NCBI GenBank assembly: GCA_023415305.1
Contig: JAEZKZ010000117.1
Span: 1-64,000, forward strand
DNA: 64,000 bases
Origin: Bacillota bacterium
Lineage (GTDB): Bacteria; Bacillota; Clostridia; Acetivibrionales; DSM-1351
Reading direction: 5' to 3'
The position numbers were made by a program, and so were the translations under genes. This document shows positions 61,501-64,000 of the stretch, one piece after another. Each line of letters opens with the position of its first letter. The stretch's first letter is position 1. The notes below the pieces were generated by a model that had not been told where the DNA came from, did not search any database, and saw only the letters and a list, made by a program, of their open reading frames with translations.

Positions 61501-62634
61501 CTATTTCCGTTGATATTCGGTAGGTTTTTTACTTGTTATACGTACGAAATGCGCAAAAAAGTTATTGTAATTGTTGTAACCTGCATTGGCGGATATGTCA
61601 CTCAACTTCATGTCAGTGGTTTCAATCAGTTCTATAGCTTTTTCGATTCTGAGGCGATGCTGGTATTCACTTATACTTAGTCCAAATTGCTTATTGAAGG
61701 CATCGCCAAGATATCCTGCCTCTAAAAAAACCATATCGGCAAGAAACGAAACAGTTATATCTTTTTCATAATTTTTATCTATATATTCCTTGACCTCATA
61801 TAAATAGCTTCTCGAATTCTTTCGCCTTTCTTCGAGCATCAAGTCGATTATATTCGTTATAATATTTGTTATGTAGTTTTTCAGGCTCTCAAAGTCAGGC
61901 TGATCTATTATCCCAGACGGCAGAATCGTGTCAATTTTTATGTTCCGTTCATGAGCAATCTGGAGTATACTGTAAATGCAGCTATTTATAAGTATAGAAG
62001 CATTTGACAAACTAACATTTTTTACTTTGAAAGATGTAAACACTTTATCTAGAAGTTTCAGAGAATCTTCTCTATTCATAAGTTTAATTGCAGTTATCAG
62101 CTCTTCGTCAAAGTTTTCGTCTATTAATTTATGTACACTGTCGGTTTCTACTTTTAACGTGGCGTTAGTGGTGTTTATTATGCGCTTTTCGGATGTACTC
62201 CTGTCGGTTTTAAACTTATTAATTTCGGAAGGAGAAAACCCATACATTTTAAAAAATTTAATATCAAATTTTTTCTTTACATCACGTAATACAGTTAATA
62301 TCTCCTCCTGCTCCAAAGGTTTCAGCATATAATTCAAAACCTTCATCTTCATAGCCTCCTGAGCATATGAAAAGTCTGCATAACCGCTTAATATAATAAA
62401 CTCGGTATCAATCTCCATCTTATGTAATTCATTAATAAGCTCCAATCCGTTTAAACCCGGCATGCGAATATCTGTTATAACCAAGTGAGGGCGCAGGGCT
62501 TCAATATTTTTCAGGGCTTCGAGTCCGTTGGAAGCTACCCCGCACAATTCATATTCAAGCTCTTCCCAAGGTACCATAATTTTCAACCCTTCAATTACTG
62601 ATGGTTCATCATCAACAATAAACACTTTAATCAT
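61501..62634 (-). CDS. Second AraC-family response regulator (YesN type)
   Basis: This 377-residue regulator has a receiver with VDDEP and phosphoacceptor in LVITDIRMPGLNG, a shorter middle part than the first YesN, and an AraC-type C-terminus (TVSFLADMVFLEAGYLGDAFNKQFG...LSDISANAGYNNYNNFFAHFVR). The start is ATG 62634; a GTG at 62649 in frame overlaps the GGGGG site. It converges on yesM with 4 bp between stops. No second kinase gene follows, so it either shares YesM or is an orphan. Confidence 0.93.
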   Translation of the reverse strand: MIKVFIVDDEPSVIEGLKIMVPWEELEYELCGVASNGLEALKNIEALRPHLVITDIRMPGLNGLELINELHKMEIDTEFIILSGYADFSYAQEAMKMKVLNYMLKPLEQEEILTVLRDVKKKFDIKFFKMYGFSPSEINKFKTDRSTSEKRIINTTNATLKVETDSVHKLIDENFDEELITAIKLMNREDSLKLLDKVFTSFKVKNVSLSNASILINSCIYSILQIAHERNIKIDTILPSGIIDQPDFESLKNYITNIITNIIDLMLEERRKNSRSYLYEVKEYIDKNYEKDITVSFLADMVFLEAGYLGDAFNKQFGLSISEYQHRLRIEKAIELIETTDMKLSDISANAGYNNYNNFFAHFVRITSKKPTEYQRK

Positions 62635-62813
62635 TATATATACCCCCACAGTACTTAATCAATATTAAGACGTAATTGAGTACTTTACATCATAAGTAAG
62701 CATAATAATAATCTACCATTATTGGACAATAAAATACAACTAAAAATACAAAATTCCGTATTTTTCGTCGTAAATTTTAATTTAACCCTATATCTAGATT
62801 AATTTTTAATATC

Positions 62814-64000
62814 TTATACTTCCATTATTTCATTCTCCTGCAGCAGAGACGCCTCTGTATAATTAATGAACCTACGTAGTTTGTTTGCGGTGTCAAGGGA
62901 TATCTCCCCTTTTTCGAACAACAACTGAACTTCCTTTCTTTGTATTTGAATAGCTTTATATTGAAGTTCCTTTTTTTTGATTATCTCTTTTTGATCTGTT
63001 ATAAAGCTGCCGGTAAAGGCATTAAATTTTCGAATAGCTTGATTATAATGTGATAGAACATAATGACATATCTCATTGTTGGTATTATCCATTTGATTAT
63101 TAACAGCATCTACAGCAGCTTTCGCAATTCTTATTTTAATTTGCAGCATAGTATCGGTATCCCTGAAGCTTTGAAGTTGTGCGTTTCTATTTCTCACAAC
63201 AACAGACAGAATTCTTGTCAATAAATAAATTAGTTTGTATTTGTATTTTTTAGTCAGAAGCATTTCTCTATAGTTTACTGACTGAAGAAGTCTATTAACT
63301 GTTTTCTTGTCGATTAACCCTTCTTCATGCATTGCTTGAATTTCTGTTTTTTCTGCATTGAGAGCAATTACCCATATTTTTGTTTCAGCAGTTTTATCAC
63401 TGATATCCAAGATAGCTCCCCTCTCCTTATGAGCTATCTGCCATATAACCCTGTGAGAATCAGATATTATCGATAAAGCAGCAGCTTTGTTCTCACTGTC
63501 CATCTCTTCTTTCATGGCTTTTATAACTGCTCTCATAAGCTTGATACGGGCTACTTGTTCAGGGCTGATTCTTCTGGTGGCCCCTGAAGGTTTATCTCTC
63601 CTCGAAAGAAGAGGTAAAAATATACTTGCAATAACAAGTGACGTCAAAATTACTCCTGCCGCCAGAAATATTATGAGATCTCTTTGAGGAAAAGAACTGC
63701 CATTCTGAAGCATATATGGAATAGAAAAGGCGGCAGCTAAAGTTACTGCTCCTCTCACACCAGAAATTGAAATTAGTAAAAGTGTTTTGGGTTTAGGACT
63801 ATGTTTCCCAGTTCTCCTTCCTATGATATCTGCCGGCTTCCAGCAAAGATAAATCCAGATATAACGTATTATTATTAAAGAAACAGATATTAGTAAAACA
63901 TAGCCCAGAGCTTTAATGGTGTTTATTTCCTGATTGTAATAAGCGGCTCTTGCAACAGCCGGAATCTGGAGACCTAATAAGACAAATACCAAACCGTTCA
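62814..64000 (-). CDS. Na+/H+ antiporter, CPA1/NhaP type (C-terminal part)
   Basis: This is the C-terminal 395 or so residues of a CPA1 cation/proton antiporter; the N-terminal membrane part lies beyond the right edge, and the frame stays open there. The visible region has transmembrane segments with GLVFVLLGLQIPAVA, the conserved SGVRGAVTLAAAFSIPY, and a large cytoplasmic tail (after about 130) rich in charged helices, as in the YjcE/NhaP proteins of Firmicutes. Exact ion specificity is unknown. There is no link to the xylan genes apparent from position. Confidence 0.88.
   Translation of the reverse strand, partial: NGLVFVLLGLQIPAVARAAYYNQEINTIKALGYVLLISVSLIIIRYIWIYLCWKPADIIGRRTGKHSPKPKTLLLISISGVRGAVTLAAAFSIPYMLQNGSSFPQRDLIIFLAAGVILTSLVIASIFLPLLSRRDKPSGATRRISPEQVARIKLMRAVIKAMKEEMDSENKAAALSIISDSHRVIWQIAHKERGAILDISDKTAETKIWVIALNAEKTEIQAMHEEGLIDKKTVNRLLQSVNYREMLLTKKYKYKLIYLLTRILSVVVRNRNAQLQSFRDTDTMLQIKIRIAKAAVDAVNNQMDNTNNEICHYVLSHYNQAIRKFNAFTGSFITDQKEIIKKKELQYKAIQIQRKEVQLLFEKGEISLDTANKLRRFINYTEASLLQENEIMEV

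Overview
The window looks like chromosome of a low-GC Gram-positive, mesophilic xylan/cellulose-degrading Clostridium of the cluster III (Ruminiclostridium) kind. This is an inference from the LL-diaminopimelate aminotransferase route to lysine, GatCAB tRNA amidation, a Spo0A-type DNA-binding domain, AGGAGG ribosome binding sites, frequent TTG starts and large modular xylanases. No species was identified by search.

Layout: 1-650 holds the 5' end of a 16S rRNA gene (minus strand) with its leader and two tandem promoters. 651-6331 carries two family-4 uracil-DNA glycosylases, dapF-dapL and a PMT-type mannosyltransferase. 6474-9039 holds five tRNA genes (Tyr, Thr, Asp, Glu, then Lys) around an eroded stretch with a small zinc-ribbon gene, a decayed HEXXH protein and an ORF with an in-frame stop. 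9237-18926 is housekeeping: purA, a DUF1858 protein, two-subunit fumarase, a Usp protein, HU, a Spo0A-like regulator, aroA-aroC-aroK and an rRNA methyltransferase. 19337-26357 has gdhA, a YitT protein, RNA-modification genes, a HAD phosphatase, a TIM-barrel protein and agmatinase.

26506-42517 is a nitrogen-assimilation island. On the minus strand: glnA, an ANTAR antiterminator with a degenerate receiver domain, amtB and glnK. On the plus strand: gatCAB, an archaeal-type (probably non-discriminating) AspRS, type III glutamine synthetase glnN, a chemoreceptor and asnB. The leaders of glnN and amtB contain hairpins with hexaloops carrying A at position 1 and G at position 4. In both, the second hairpin shares its loop and 3' arm with the 5' arm of an intrinsic terminator, which is the hallmark of ANTAR-regulated attenuation. 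Weaker versions precede gdhA and asnB. This suggests a locally encoded RNA-binding network for nitrogen, and it is the most interesting feature of the window.

42524-44078 has three small uncharacterised or accessory genes. 44407-62634 is a xylan-utilisation locus: two tandem paralogous GH10 xylanases (one with SLH surface anchors, one without), an intracellular GH8 reducing-end exo-oligoxylanase, the eroded remains of an intracellular GH10 xylanase, an LplABC-type oligosaccharide importer without its ATPase, a YesN/YesM two-component system and a second YesN-type regulator. The window ends inside a CPA1-type Na+/H+ antiporter gene.
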